Assembly: GCA_016124805.1 (NCBI GenBank)
Contig: WGND01000001.1
Coordinates: forward strand, 124,001 to 188,000
Direction of reading: 5' to 3'
Origin: Hyphomicrobiales bacterium
GTDB taxonomy: Bacteria > Pseudomonadota > Alphaproteobacteria > Parvibaculales > Parvibaculaceae
Length of the DNA stretch: 64,000 nucleotides
Below are positions 28,082 to 37,042 of the stretch, in pieces (position 1 is the first letter of the stretch; each line of letters starts with the position of its first letter). Under the pieces are notes generated by a model. It worked only from the letters and a program-made list of their open reading frames with translations. It had not been told where the DNA came from and ran no database searches. The translations under genes and the position numbers were made by a program.

Positions 28082-29230
28082 CTAGTAACGCGCTGCCAGC
28101 GCACGCGGAAGAAGGGCAAAAAGTTCGCCCTCCGATTTCATATGTCCGGCAATATGGGCGGCCTCATCGCCCGTGCCCCAGAACACATCGCCCCGCTGCA
28201 GGCCCCTGATGGCGGTGCCGGTATCCTGCGCAATCATCAGACGCTGCAGGGGCTTGTCACCTGCCTCCATCGCCGGATGGGTGGCGTTCAGCCAGAGCGG
28301 CACGCCAAGCGGATGAAGGCTGCGATCAACGGCAAGGCTGCGTCCCGGCGTGAGGTTGATACCCTCCGCCCCCAGCGGTCCGAGCGTGTCATTGCTCTCA
28401 TGCAGTTCGCGGAAGAAAATATAGGAGGCATTCTGATGCAGGATCGACATGATCTGATCGGGGTGAGCATTCAGCCAGGCCCGGATTGTCTGCATGGAAA
28501 CCTTTTCGCGTTTCAGCGCCCCCTGATCGATCAGCACCTTGCCGATGGACGTATAGGGCTGACCATTCTTGCCGGCAAAGGCCAGACGCATGGTGCCGCC
28601 TTTGGCGAGTGCAACGCGGCCCGATCCCTGAACATGCAGAAAAAAAGCATCGACGGGATCGGCAAGCCAGACGAGCACGCTTGATTTGCCGGAAAGGGCG
28701 CCAGCCTCGATCTGGCTGCGGGTCGGCAATATATCGCCGGACTTGAAGCCGGGCGGCGGTGTCAGGACGGGCGTCTGATAGGGACCATGCCGGGTGAGCG
28801 CCCCTTTCATTTCCGGTTCGTAGTAGCCTGTAAAAAGGCCCTTGCCGCTGGCAGGCGAAAACCGCACCGGCGTGAAATAGGCTTCAAAGAAAATCCGGGC
28901 CGCATCGGCGCCGGGCGCAACATGAGCAGATGCGTTGCAGGCCTGCATCCAGTCAGCGGCACGCCCGTAAAGACTGTCGGCACCGATCTTCTTGTCGAGC
29001 GGTGCCGTTGGATTGAGTCTGGTGATGCGCTGGCAGGACCGCTGGAAGGCGGAAAGTGCCTCACCCTGATTGTCATTTGCCCAGCCGGGCAGGTCATGGA
29101 AGCTGACGACATGCACATCCGACATGGCCACCGCCCTTGAGGCATAAAACGGGGAGAGTGCAAAACACAGAAGCGCCATGCCGACAAGGCCGGTCCAGCC
29201 CGGTGGCCTTGATGTCATCAAGACGCCCAT
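28082..29230 (-). CDS. mltA: Membrane-bound lytic murein transglycosylase A
   Basis: MltA cleaves the glycan strands of peptidoglycan to 1,6-anhydro products in the periplasm. The 382-residue protein has an N-terminal hydrophobic signal (GLVGMALLCFALSPFYASRA) and no lipobox cysteine, so it may be soluble or signal-anchored. Its MltA domain has LFTGYYEPEMKGAL, FLHVQGSGRVAL, and the 3D domain IAQDTGTAIRGLQRGDVFWG with the catalytic aspartate. Start 29230 is seven bases after the Tim44-like gene; ATG 29218 is a second choice. Confidence 0.93.
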   Translation of the reverse strand: MGVLMTSRPPGWTGLVGMALLCFALSPFYASRAVAMSDVHVVSFHDLPGWANDNQGEALSAFQRSCQRITRLNPTAPLDKKIGADSLYGRAADWMQACNASAHVAPGADAARIFFEAYFTPVRFSPASGKGLFTGYYEPEMKGALTRHGPYQTPVLTPPPGFKSGDILPTRSQIEAGALSGKSSVLVWLADPVDAFFLHVQGSGRVALAKGGTMRLAFAGKNGQPYTSIGKVLIDQGALKREKVSMQTIRAWLNAHPDQIMSILHQNASYIFFRELHESNDTLGPLGAEGINLTPGRSLAVDRSLHPLGVPLWLNATHPAMEAGDKPLQRLMIAQDTGTAIRGLQRGDVFWGTGDEAAHIAGHMKSEGELFALLPRALAARY

Positions 29231-29237
29231 GACGCGA

Positions 29238-29987
29238 TCAATTATCCGAGCCGGTGGCCACAAGACGCCAGTTCGGATCGCTGCTCTTGATGTCACGTTC
29301 AAAGGTCCAGTAATCGGTGACCGTGCGAACGGTCACAGGATCACCCTCGACAACCACGCCATCTTCGGTACGGGTCGAGGAGGTCAGTTCGCTGATGAAC
29401 TTGATGGTCAGGCGCGCCATATTGCCGGTCAGTTTTGCATCGACCAGTTCGGCCTTGTTGATGCCGATGAAGCTTTGTTCGATCCGCTGGCCCTTGGCCT
29501 CGCGGTCGCTGATCGCTGCTTCGAAGCTCTTGTAAACCTCGGGGCTGAGCAGCGGCTGAAGCTGCTTGCGGTCGCCATCGGCAAAGGCCGTGACGATCAT
29601 CTCATAGGCCATGCGGGCGCCGGAGAGAAATCCATCCATGTCAAAGTTGCGATCAGCGATGGCAATTTCGGTCATCACCTGTTTCAGACTGGCCGGCGCT
29701 TTTTCAACGCGCTTGTCCGGGGTTTCTTCCACCACATAGGGGAAGCGCTTGGGATAGGGATCGACGAAGCTGTCATCGTCAAAATCCTGATCCGCCGAAC
29801 GGGCAGGCTTGCGCTGCGGCAGCGAGACAATCTTGTCATTCTCGCCGGAGCCTTCGGCGCCACCATAGGGATCATAGGGCGGGCGTTCATGGCCCGTGCG
29901 GCGTCCCAGGACGCTGCGCAGTTTCAGAAACACGCCGACCGCAATAACCATCAATATGATATTGAGTAGTGTCACACCTTCGTCCAT
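29238..29987 (-). CDS. timA: Tim44-like domain protein
   Basis: The 249-residue protein has a single N-terminal membrane segment (VTLLNIILMVIAVGVFLKL), a charged linker (RRTGHERPPYDPYGG) and a C-terminal Tim44-like domain (about 100-249; FLSGARMAYEMIVTAFADGD, LLSPEVYKSFEAAI, DYWTFERD). It resembles alphaproteobacterial TimA, a relative of the mitochondrial import motor component Tim44. Its bacterial role is not settled. It is co-oriented and nearly contiguous with mltA and divergent from secB, an arrangement common in the class. Confidence 0.9.
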   Translation of the reverse strand: MDEGVTLLNIILMVIAVGVFLKLRSVLGRRTGHERPPYDPYGGAEGSGENDKIVSLPQRKPARSADQDFDDDSFVDPYPKRFPYVVEETPDKRVEKAPASLKQVMTEIAIADRNFDMDGFLSGARMAYEMIVTAFADGDRKQLQPLLSPEVYKSFEAAISDREAKGQRIEQSFIGINKAELVDAKLTGNMARLTIKFISELTSSTRTEDGVVVEGDPVTVRTVTDYWTFERDIKSSDPNWRLVATGSDN

Positions 29988-30236
29988 TTACCCAAACGTC
30001 CCTGATTATCGCAGGTTCTGTTGTGCCCTCGCGTCATCGTCATATGAGGGCAAGTCTCCTCATAAGGTAGGTCAAGACGGGCAGATTTACTACCTAAGCC
30101 TCAAGAGGGCCTGTGAGGCCGCAAATCCTGCAAACCGGTCGCAATCGCCAGGGTGCCAGAAATCTTGTGGAGGACCATTTTCCATGCTAGCCCACAGCCT
30201 GCATTCTCCGTCCACCCGATGTCCCAGTGAGCGCCC

Positions 30237-30716
30237 ATGTCCGATCAGAGCCCAACTACAGCTGACGCCCCGCCCCAGCTTCGTGTCCTCACGCAATACG
30301 TCAAGGACCTCTCCTTCGAAAACCCCAATGCGCCGCGCTCGCTGCTGAGCCAGGGCGACCAGCCGGAAATCGAGGTGCGGGTGGATGTCGGCGTCGAACG
30401 CCTCTCCGAAACGGATTTCGAGGTTGTTCTGCGGGTGGGCGTCGAGGCCAAAACAAAGAAGAATCCGCTTTTCGTCACCGAGCTCGAATATGCCGGTCTC
30501 TTCCAGCTGATGAATCTGCCCGAAAGCGAGATCGAGGCGGTTCTGGTCGTTGAATGCCCGCGCCAGATCTTCCCCTTCGCTCGCCGCATCATTGCCGATG
30601 TGACCCGCGATGGCGGCTTCCCGCCGCTGATGCTTGATCCCATCGACTTTCTGGCGCTTTATCAGCAGCGACTGGCTGAGGGGCAGACACCGCCCGCAGG
30701 CGAAACCGTCAATTAA
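30237..30716 (+). CDS. secB: Protein-export chaperone SecB
   Basis: SecB keeps preproteins unfolded and delivers them to SecA. The 159-residue acidic protein has the core LRVLTQYVKDLSFENPNAP, a long beta region (IEVRVDVGVERL), LEYAGLFQL and the RRIIADVTRDGGFPPLMLDPIDF end segment. The C terminus lacks the zinc-dependent tail sometimes used for SecA contact, as often in this class. The 249-base divergent gap to timA (29988-30236) holds both promoters; I could not identify them. Its stop overlaps the end of dnaQ by four bases. Confidence 0.97.
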   Translation: MSDQSPTTADAPPQLRVLTQYVKDLSFENPNAPRSLLSQGDQPEIEVRVDVGVERLSETDFEVVLRVGVEAKTKKNPLFVTELEYAGLFQLMNLPESEIEAVLVVECPRQIFPFARRIIADVTRDGGFPPLMLDPIDFLALYQQRLAEGQTPPAGETVN

Positions 30717-31417
30717 TCAGCCTTGTCAGCGGCCACGGCCTGCCAGAGCGTTTCGCCGCCAAGGCTCGCGACAAAGGCGTCATGTGCCGCAATTTCGGCT
30801 GCTGTCAGGCGCACGCCCAGTGCTTTGGGGCGCTGGCGCGTGGGCTCGGCCTTGACCTGCGGGGAGGTCAGCCTTGCGGCATTGGCGTCGAGGACCAGGC
30901 CCGGCTGACGCCCGCCATTCAGTTCCAGATAGACTTCAGCCAGTAATTCAGAGTCGAGCAGGGCGCCGTGATAGGTGCGGCCTGAATTGTCGATACCGAA
31001 GCGGCGGCACAGCGCATCGAGGCTGTTCTGAGCACCCGGATAGCGGCGGCGGGCGATATCCAGCGTATCGATGGCGCGCGACTTGGGCAGAATGTCCCGT
31101 CCCGCCATGCGCAGCTCTGCATTGATGAAGCCCATATCAAAAGACGCATTATGGATGACCAGCGGGCTGTCACCGATGAACTCGAGAAAGGCATCCGCCA
31201 CCTCGGCAAAGACCGGCTTGTCGGAGAGGAATTCCGCCGAAAGGCCATGCACCCGGAAAGCGCCTTCGGGCATGTCGCGCTCGGGATTGATATATTGATG
31301 ATAGGTCTTGCCGGTCGCGACATGATTGAAAAGCTCCAGACAGCCGATTTCGACAAGGCGGTCGCCTTCCGCCGGGCTCAGGCCCGTGGTTTCGGTATCC
31401 AGAATGATTTCGCGCAT
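30713..31417 (-). CDS. dnaQ: DNA polymerase III epsilon subunit, 3'-5' exonuclease
   Basis: DnaQ proofreads for the replicative polymerase. The 234-residue protein has the DEDDh exonuclease motifs: Exo I LDTETTGLSP, Exo II VIHNASFDMGFI, and Exo III YHGALLDSELLAEVYLEL with the catalytic histidine and last aspartate. The C-terminal tail with RLTAAEIAAHDAF would contact the polymerase alpha subunit. It follows coaE on the same strand after 41 bases. Confidence 0.96.
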   Translation of the reverse strand: MREIILDTETTGLSPAEGDRLVEIGCLELFNHVATGKTYHQYINPERDMPEGAFRVHGLSAEFLSDKPVFAEVADAFLEFIGDSPLVIHNASFDMGFINAELRMAGRDILPKSRAIDTLDIARRRYPGAQNSLDALCRRFGIDNSGRTYHGALLDSELLAEVYLELNGGRQPGLVLDANAARLTSPQVKAEPTRQRPKALGVRLTAAEIAAHDAFVASLGGETLWQAVAADKAD

Positions 31418-31458
31418 CTCATGTCCTTCATCATCGGCCAGTTTTCGGGGGCCGGTTT

Positions 31459-32088
31459 TCAGGCCTCGGGTGCGAGGCGCCCTGCCAGCACCTTGCCCTC
31501 ACGTGTCTTGAGCGTCTCGACGATTGCCTTTACCTGCTCAAAGGCATGGTCGAGCCCCTTGTCGCTCTCGACAATAAAATCAGCCCGCTTGCGCTTTTCG
31601 TCATCGGGCACCTGCTTGGCGTGAATGGCGGCAAATTTCGCCATATCCATGCCGGGCCGCGCGAGCACGCGCTGCTCCTGTATATGGTAGGGTGCACTGA
31701 CAACCACCACAACATCAACCCGCTTTTCGCCGCCTGTTTCGTAAAGCAGCGGGATGTCGAGCAGCACCATGTGATGCCCGTCACGCTGGGCCTGACGCAG
31801 AAAGGAAAGCTGTGACTCGCCAACCAGCGGATGCACAATGGCTTCGAGCTTTGCCATCTGCTCGGGCAGGCCCAGCACTTCACGGGCAAGGGCCGGACGG
31901 TCGACAGCCCCGTCGATAATGGCGGTGGGAAAGAGCGCACGAATGGGTTCAACAGCTGCCCCATCCTTGGCATAAATGGCGTGGACAGCAGCGTCGGCGT
32001 CATAAACGGGCACGCCCAGTTTCTGAAACATTTTGGCTGTTTCGGATTTTCCCATGCCGATGGAACCTGTCAGGCCGATCAAAAGCAT
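31459..32088 (-). CDS. coaE: Dephospho-CoA kinase
   Basis: CoaE phosphorylates dephospho-CoA, the last step of CoA synthesis. The 209-residue P-loop kinase begins [21 protein letters not shown], has [14 protein letters not shown] and [14 protein letters not shown] with the acidic catalytic residues. It lies between aroE (30 bases) and dnaQ in the conserved leftward dnaQ-coaE-aroE-maf-ppsR run. coaA, the first CoA-pathway kinase, is encoded 19 kb away. Confidence 0.96.
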   Translation of the reverse strand: MLLIGLTGSIGMGKSETAKMFQKLGVPVYDADAAVHAIYAKDGAAVEPIRALFPTAIIDGAVDRPALAREVLGLPEQMAKLEAIVHPLVGESQLSFLRQAQRDGHHMVLLDIPLLYETGGEKRVDVVVVVSAPYHIQEQRVLARPGMDMAKFAAIHAKQVPDDEKRKRADFIVESDKGLDHAFEQVKAIVETLKTREGKVLAGRLAPEA

Positions 32089-32118
32089 TTTCTTTTCCTG
32101 TCTGCCCTTTCAAGCATA

Positions 32119-32958
32119 TTAGCCGGCGGCGATATCCTGCAGCACCAGATTGCGCAATTCTTCGGTGACCTCGGGCCGCACGCCAAACCAGGCTTCAAAA
32201 CAGGGCACGGCCTGATGCAGCAACATGCCCAGACCATCGACTGTTTTATAGCCGGCGGCCGCAGCCTGCTGCAGAAGGCCTGTCTGAATGGGTGTGTAGA
32301 CAATATCGCTGACACAGGCGCCGGGCGCGAGACCCGTCAGGTCAGGTGCCAGATCATCCCTGCCACCCATGCCGCGCGTTGTCGTATTGATGAGCAGCAT
32401 CGCGCCCTCAAGGGCGGCCGACATGTCATCCCAGGCAAAGGCTTTGGCCCGCTTGAGCTTGAGGCTGCCGATCAGGCGCGTGGCGCGCTCCGGCGAGCGA
32501 TTGATGATGCGGATATCGGGCACGCCCGCCTCTTCAAGCGCGACGGCAATGGCGCGCGCCGCGCCGCCAGCCCCCAGCACAAGGGCCGGGCCCGCATCCA
32601 AACGGCAATCAGGTTGTCGATCCTTCAGATTGGCAATGAAGCCATAACCATCGGTGTTTCGGCCCTCAAACCCTTCCGGCGTTTGCACCAGCATATTGAC
32701 CGCATTCAGCCTTTGGGCGATGGCGTCATGGCGCGTGAGAAGGGCAAAGACAGCTTCCTTGTGCGGCACGGTGACATTGGCGCCGATGAAGCTGTCGCCC
32801 AGATGAGCCAGCACCCGTTGCAGGTCAGCCGGTTCGACGGGCTTGACCTCATAGCTTGCGTCAGCGACGCCATATTTGGCGATCCAGTGATTATGGATCA
32901 GCGGCGAACGGGAATGGGTCACCGGCCAGCCAAGAACGCAGACGCGCTTTTTTGTCAT
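32119..32958 (-). CDS. aroE: Shikimate dehydrogenase
   Basis: AroE reduces 3-dehydroshikimate with NADPH in aromatic amino acid synthesis. The 279-residue protein has the substrate motif [27 protein letters not shown] with the catalytic lysine, GYGFIANL and the nucleotide loop [13 protein letters not shown] followed by NRSPERA. It overlaps maf by four bases (ATGA), so the two are translationally coupled. Confidence 0.97.
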   Translation of the reverse strand: MTKKRVCVLGWPVTHSRSPLIHNHWIAKYGVADASYEVKPVEPADLQRVLAHLGDSFIGANVTVPHKEAVFALLTRHDAIAQRLNAVNMLVQTPEGFEGRNTDGYGFIANLKDRQPDCRLDAGPALVLGAGGAARAIAVALEEAGVPDIRIINRSPERATRLIGSLKLKRAKAFAWDDMSAALEGAMLLINTTTRGMGGRDDLAPDLTGLAPGACVSDIVYTPIQTGLLQQAAAAGYKTVDGLGMLLHQAVPCFEAWFGVRPEVTEELRNLVLQDIAAG

Positions 32959-33551
32959 GGCATCACCAGGCCATGGCGGCGCAGCTCGGCGAGCAGCGGC
33001 AGGAGCGGCAGACCAAGGATTGTAAAATAATCGCCTTCAATCGACTGGAAGAGCTGGATGCCGGGACCCTCAAGCTGGTAGCAGCCGACACTTGTCATGA
33101 CCTTCTCGCCGAGCTCGGCAAGATAGTGATCAAGATAGACATGGGTGAAGCCGCGCATGGTCAGATGCGCCTCCTGTTCGAGGCCCCAGATGATCGCCCC
33201 TGATTTTGCCAGCGCGATGCCGCTATGAAGTGTGTGACGCTCGCCACGGAAGAACAGCAAATTCTCGCGTGCTTCCGCCATGGTCCTGGGTTTGTCGAAG
33301 CGGCACCCCTTGCAGCTCAGGATCTGATCGGCCCCGATAATGATAGCGTCGGGGTGCAGACGGCTGACAGCCAGCGCTTTTTCCTCTGCCAGCTTCAGGG
33401 CCAGCGGTGAGGTTTCGCGGTCCGCGAATCTTGTCTTGATCTCATCTTCGTCGATCTGCGAATTCACGATCTCGAAGGCGACACCGGCCTGGCGCAGCAA
33501 ATGGGCCCGTACGGCGCTGCCCGAGGCAAGGATCAGGGGCGGTAAACTCAT
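32955..33551 (-). CDS. maf: Maf-family nucleotide pyrophosphatase
   Basis: The 198-residue protein has the Maf start [21 protein letters not shown], the [21 protein letters not shown] core with the catalytic aspartate, and [13 protein letters not shown]. Members hydrolyse modified or canonical nucleoside triphosphates such as dTTP and UTP or 7-methyl-GTP; which of these applies is undetermined. Four-base overlaps join it to both ppsR and aroE. Confidence 0.94.
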   Translation of the reverse strand: MSLPPLILASGSAVRAHLLRQAGVAFEIVNSQIDEDEIKTRFADRETSPLALKLAEEKALAVSRLHPDAIIIGADQILSCKGCRFDKPRTMAEARENLLFFRGERHTLHSGIALAKSGAIIWGLEQEAHLTMRGFTHVYLDHYLAELGEKVMTSVGCYQLEGPGIQLFQSIEGDYFTILGLPLLPLLAELRRHGLVMP

Positions 33552-34393
33552 GCGGCGGGTCCTTCCGCCTCGGAAATTTTCAGGCGTTCATTATAGAGAT
33601 TCAGCACGGCAGCCGCCGTTTCTTCGATGGAGCGGCGGGTCACATCAATGACCGGCCAGCCATGGCGCGCATAGAGACGGCGGGCAAAGGAAATCTCCTC
33701 GGCCACAACCAGCGGATCGGCATAGCTGGTGTCATTATTCTCTTTCAGCGAAAGAAGACGGTTCTTACGAATTTGCACCAGGCGATCGGGGCTGGTTGTC
33801 AGGCCGACGACGAGCGGATGCGTCACGGTTGCCAGATCCGGGGGCAGGGCCATGTTCGGCACGACGGGAATATTGGCCGCCTTGATGCCGCGATTGGCCA
33901 GATACATGCAGGTTGGCGTTTTCGAGGTGCGACTGACGCCCAGCAGAATGATGTCGGCATTGTTCAGATCGCCAGCCGACTGCCCGTCATCATGGGACAT
34001 GGTGTAATTCAGCGCGTCGATGCGACCGAAATATTCCGCATTCATTGTGTGCTGGGAGCCGGGCTTGTGGGAGGATTCCTTGCCCAGATATTGCCCGAGC
34101 GCCAGCATGACCGGATCGAGAACGGAAATGCAGGGCGTGTGAAGCTCGGCGCAGCGTGTCTCAAGCCGTTGCCGCAGCTCGGTATTTACCATCGTGAACA
34201 TGACGATACCCGGTGCTGACTCCACTTCGGCAAGCACCCGCTCCAGCTGCTTGGGGCCGCGCACCAGCGCATAGACATGCTCGATGGGTCTTGCTTCCTC
34301 ATACTGGGCACAGGCCGCGCGCGCGACCGCATTCAGCGTTTCGCCGGTGGCATCCGAAACCAGATGAAGATGAAAAATCCGCGTGCCGCTCAT
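33548..34393 (-). CDS. ppsR: Pyruvate, water dikinase regulatory protein (DUF299)
   Basis: The 281-residue protein belongs to the bifunctional ADP-dependent kinase/phosphorylase family controlling PEP synthase or pyruvate phosphate dikinase. It starts MSGTRIFHLHLVSDATGETLN and has the atypical P-loop GVSRTSKTPTCMYLA and NIPVVPNMALP. ATG 34393 has AGGA six bases upstream, better than the in-frame ATG at 34411. The gene is the neighbour (called RP001 in Rickettsia) that borders the replication origin opposite hemE in many alphaproteobacteria. Confidence 0.94.
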   Translation of the reverse strand: MSGTRIFHLHLVSDATGETLNAVARAACAQYEEARPIEHVYALVRGPKQLERVLAEVESAPGIVMFTMVNTELRQRLETRCAELHTPCISVLDPVMLALGQYLGKESSHKPGSQHTMNAEYFGRIDALNYTMSHDDGQSAGDLNNADIILLGVSRTSKTPTCMYLANRGIKAANIPVVPNMALPPDLATVTHPLVVGLTTSPDRLVQIRKNRLLSLKENNDTSYADPLVVAEEISFARRLYARHGWPVIDVTRRSIEETAAAVLNLYNERLKISEAEGPAA

Positions 34394-34504
34394 GCCATTC
34401 CTACCCTGCATCCAACAGATGATGCGGTGTGGAAACTATCGACGCAGGCCCCGGCTTGCCAGTTCTTTTGCAAAGAAGCCCCGCAGCCATGTTCATGGCC
34501 TGCC

Positions 34505-34513
34505 TGTGGATAA
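34505..34513 (-). promoter_or_regulatory. Perfect DnaA box
   Basis: TGTGGATAA on the plus strand is the reverse complement of TTATCCACA, the high-affinity DnaA binding site. Confidence 0.85.
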
Positions 34514-34833
34514 GGCCTTTTATCGGTGATAAGTGAGGTCTTGGCGGATGGTATGGCCAGGTCATACTTTTTGGCGTCAAAGCACCCCCCGCTTCATGCG
34601 CCTGTCGGAAATCCGGCCCTATCCCTTGGGAATCATGGGGATTGAATCCGTGTCAAAGTATGGCCGGGCACTTGTCCCCATGTTCCACAGGCCGGGTCAG
34701 AATTCAGTTCACAGGGAAAATGGCAGGCGTCATAACGCGTCCAGATGTCCTGATGACAGATTGGACAAAAATGAGTCACAAGCCATCTCATGAGAGAGGC
34801 AATCCGGCATGACTGTCAAAAAAAATGCAATTG

Positions 34834-34842
34834 TGGGGATAA
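34834..34842 (-). promoter_or_regulatory. DnaA box with one mismatch
   Basis: TGGGGATAA differs from TGTGGATAA at one position. It lies 16 bases from the tandem boxes near hemE. Confidence 0.6.
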
Positions 34843-34857
34843 GAGTCCTTGCGAATT

Positions 34858-34875
34858 TGATCCACATGATTCACA
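34858..34875 (+). promoter_or_regulatory. Two abutting DnaA-like 9-mers
   Basis: TGATCCACA (one mismatch to TTATCCACA) is followed directly by TGATTCACA (two mismatches). The pair borders the AT-rich stretch at 34876-34920, where duplex opening would be expected. Confidence 0.6.
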
Positions 34876-34931
34876 GGCATCTACAACTACAACAACCTAA
34901 AGATAGATTCTTATAGATAGAGAGACAGACT

Positions 34932-35996
34932 GTGAGCAAAGCGTCCGGGGCAAACCCAGCAAGAAAGAACAAGCGGCTCCTGCAGGCCTTGCGTGGTGAA
35001 AGACCTGACCATGTTCCCGTCTGGCTCATGCGGCAGGCAGGGCGCTATCTGCCGGAATATCGCGCAACACGCGGCAAGGCCGGTGGCTTTCTCAATCTTT
35101 GTTACACACCAGCGCTTGCCGAGGAAGTGACGCTTCAACCGATCCGCCGCTTTGGCTTTGATGCTTCGATCCTTTTTTCAGACATTCTCGTGGTGCCAGA
35201 TGCGCTGGGACAGAAAGTGGCTTTCCAGGAAGGCGAAGGCCCTGTGCTGGAACCTTTCACGGATTTGAAGGCGCTTGGCAAACTTGATCTGACAAAAATC
35301 AGAAGTCATCTGGCACCGGTTTATGAAACGGTGGAACGGCTTTCCAAGAGCCTGCCCGCCGAGACAACACTGATCGGCTTTGCCGGTGCGCCCTGGACCG
35401 TGGCGACCTATATGGTGGGCGGGCGTGGTTCGCCCGATCAGGGAGCGGCCAAGGCCTGGGCCTATCGCGCGCCTGATGAATTTCAGGTGCTGATCGATCT
35501 GCTGGTGGAAGCAACCATCGAGCATCTCTCGGCCCAGATTGAGGCCGGTGCCGAAGTCATCCAGATATTTGATACCTGGGCGGGCAGTCTTCCGCCGCTG
35601 TCCTTTGAGCGTTTTGCGCTTCAGCCCGTCAAAAAAATCTGGGCCGCCCTTCTTGCCAAATTTCCCGATGTGCCGGTGATTGCTTTCCCGCGTGGTGCCG
35701 GCGCCCAGATGGTGAATTATTTCAAGGAGACGGGCATTTCGGCGATCAGCATGGATACGGGTGTTTCGCCTGCCTGGGCGCGTGAGGCGCTGCAGCCGCT
35801 GGGTTGCGTGCAGGGCAATCTTGATCCGCTGCTGCTGGTGGCTGGTGGTCCCGAAATGCGGGCGCAGGCGGAGATGATCCTGGCGACGCTTTCGGGGGGG
35901 CCGTTCATTTTCAATCTTGGGCATGGCATTGTGCCGCAAACACCGCCTGAACATGTGGCTGAGCTTGTGAAGCTCGTCCAGGAATGGAAATCATGA
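34932..35996 (+). CDS. hemE: Uroporphyrinogen decarboxylase
   Basis: HemE converts uroporphyrinogen III to coproporphyrinogen III in heme synthesis. The 354-residue TIM-barrel enzyme has PVWLMRQAGRYLPEYRATR, the tetrapyrrole-binding signature, ILFSDILVVPDALG with the catalytic aspartate, GFAGAPWTVATYMVGG and the C-terminal NLGHGIVPQTPPEHV motif. It starts with GTG at the edge of the predicted origin, so its promoter must lie inside or beside the origin. Its stop overlaps the hemH start (ATGA). Confidence 0.97.
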   Translation: MSKASGANPARKNKRLLQALRGERPDHVPVWLMRQAGRYLPEYRATRGKAGGFLNLCYTPALAEEVTLQPIRRFGFDASILFSDILVVPDALGQKVAFQEGEGPVLEPFTDLKALGKLDLTKIRSHLAPVYETVERLSKSLPAETTLIGFAGAPWTVATYMVGGRGSPDQGAAKAWAYRAPDEFQVLIDLLVEATIEHLSAQIEAGAEVIQIFDTWAGSLPPLSFERFALQPVKKIWAALLAKFPDVPVIAFPRGAGAQMVNYFKETGISAISMDTGVSPAWAREALQPLGCVQGNLDPLLLVAGGPEMRAQAEMILATLSGGPFIFNLGHGIVPQTPPEHVAELVKLVQEWKS

Positions 35997-37030
35997 GTGC
36001 GTCGAAGAAAATTGCCATCGTCCTTTTCAATCTGGGCGGACCCGATGGGCCCGACGCGGTTCAGCCTTTCCTGTTCAACCTCTTTTCCGACAAGGCGATC
36101 ATTCGTTTGCCGCAGCCGCTGCGCTGGATGGTGGCGAAGCTGATTTCATCGCGCCGCGCTCCGGTGGCGCGCGAGATTTATGAACAGATCGGTGGCCGCT
36201 CGCCCATTCTGCCTCTGACGCAGGCCCAGGGCGAGGCGCTGGAAATGGCGCTGCGTGAGGAAGGCGAGGTCAAGACCTTCATCGCCATGCGCTACTGGCA
36301 TCCCTTCGCTTATGAAGCTGCCGAAGCGATCAGGAATTGGGGCGCTGACGAGATCATTCTTCTGCCGCTCTATCCGCAATATTCCACGACGACGACGGAA
36401 AGCTCTTTTCTGGATTGGGATGCGGCGGTGGCAAAGGCGGGTCTGAGCGCCCCCACCAAGGCGATCTGCTGCTATCCCATGGAGCCCGGTTTCATTACCG
36501 CGCATGCCGCCTTGCTGAATGCGGCTATCGCTTCCGCGCCCGACAAGAATATGCGTGTGCTTTTTTCCGCCCATGGTTTGCCTGAAAGCGTCATCAAGGC
36601 GGGCGATCCCTATCAGGCGCAGGTCGAACAAAGCTGTGCAGCGATTGTTGCCGCGCTCAACCAGCCCGGCCTGGACTGGATCACGAGCTATCAGAGCCGT
36701 GTCGGCCCGATGAAATGGATCGGTCCGTCAACCGATGACGAAATCAGGCGGGCAGGGGCTGAAGGCAAGAGCCTGATTGTCGTGCCGGTTGCCTTTGTCT
36801 CGGAACATTCCGAAACGCTGGTTGAGCTTGATATTGAATATGGGCATCTTGCCGCCGAAGCAGGCGTGCCGAGCTATATCCGGGTGCCGGCGCTGGCGAC
36901 TGAACCGCATTTCATCGAGGCGCTGGCCTCGCTGGTGCGCGATCTCCGCTCAGAAGGCGGCATTCTCTGTCCGCTGGAAGCAGCCGGTCAGCCCTGCACA
37001 AGAGAGATCACGCTCAAAAGCGTGGCATGA
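35993..37030 (+). CDS. hemH: Ferrochelatase
   Basis: HemH inserts Fe2+ into protoporphyrin IX. The 345-residue protein opens IAIVLFNLGGPDGPDAVQPFL, has AMRYWHPF, the catalytic histidine region VLFSAHGLPESVI, and the signature SYQSRVGPMKWIGPSTDDEI, with VPVAFVSEHSETLVELDIEY near the end. ATG 35993 overlaps the hemE stop and has AGGA nine bases upstream; ATG 35984 is too close to it. Confidence 0.97.
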   Translation: MSASKKIAIVLFNLGGPDGPDAVQPFLFNLFSDKAIIRLPQPLRWMVAKLISSRRAPVAREIYEQIGGRSPILPLTQAQGEALEMALREEGEVKTFIAMRYWHPFAYEAAEAIRNWGADEIILLPLYPQYSTTTTESSFLDWDAAVAKAGLSAPTKAICCYPMEPGFITAHAALLNAAIASAPDKNMRVLFSAHGLPESVIKAGDPYQAQVEQSCAAIVAALNQPGLDWITSYQSRVGPMKWIGPSTDDEIRRAGAEGKSLIVVPVAFVSEHSETLVELDIEYGHLAAEAGVPSYIRVPALATEPHFIEALASLVRDLRSEGGILCPLEAAGQPCTREITLKSVA

Positions 37031-37042
37031 GGAACGGCCCGA

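Larger units (their letters stand above)
34394..34931. other. oriC: Probable chromosomal replication origin (oriC)
   Basis: The 538 bases between divergent ppsR and hemE contain no plausible gene. They hold one perfect DnaA box, at least two one-mismatch boxes, six GANTC methylation sites between 34630 and 34910, and an AT-rich stretch at 34876-34920 next to hemE. In Caulobacter and relatives the origin lies between hemE and the ppsR homologue, so position and content agree. Genes on both sides next to the interval read away from it. No TTAA-N7-TTAA CtrA site was found. Confidence 0.85.

Noticed and set aside
34394-34931. CtrA sites in the origin
   Set aside because: No TTAA-N7-TTAA was found in the interval.
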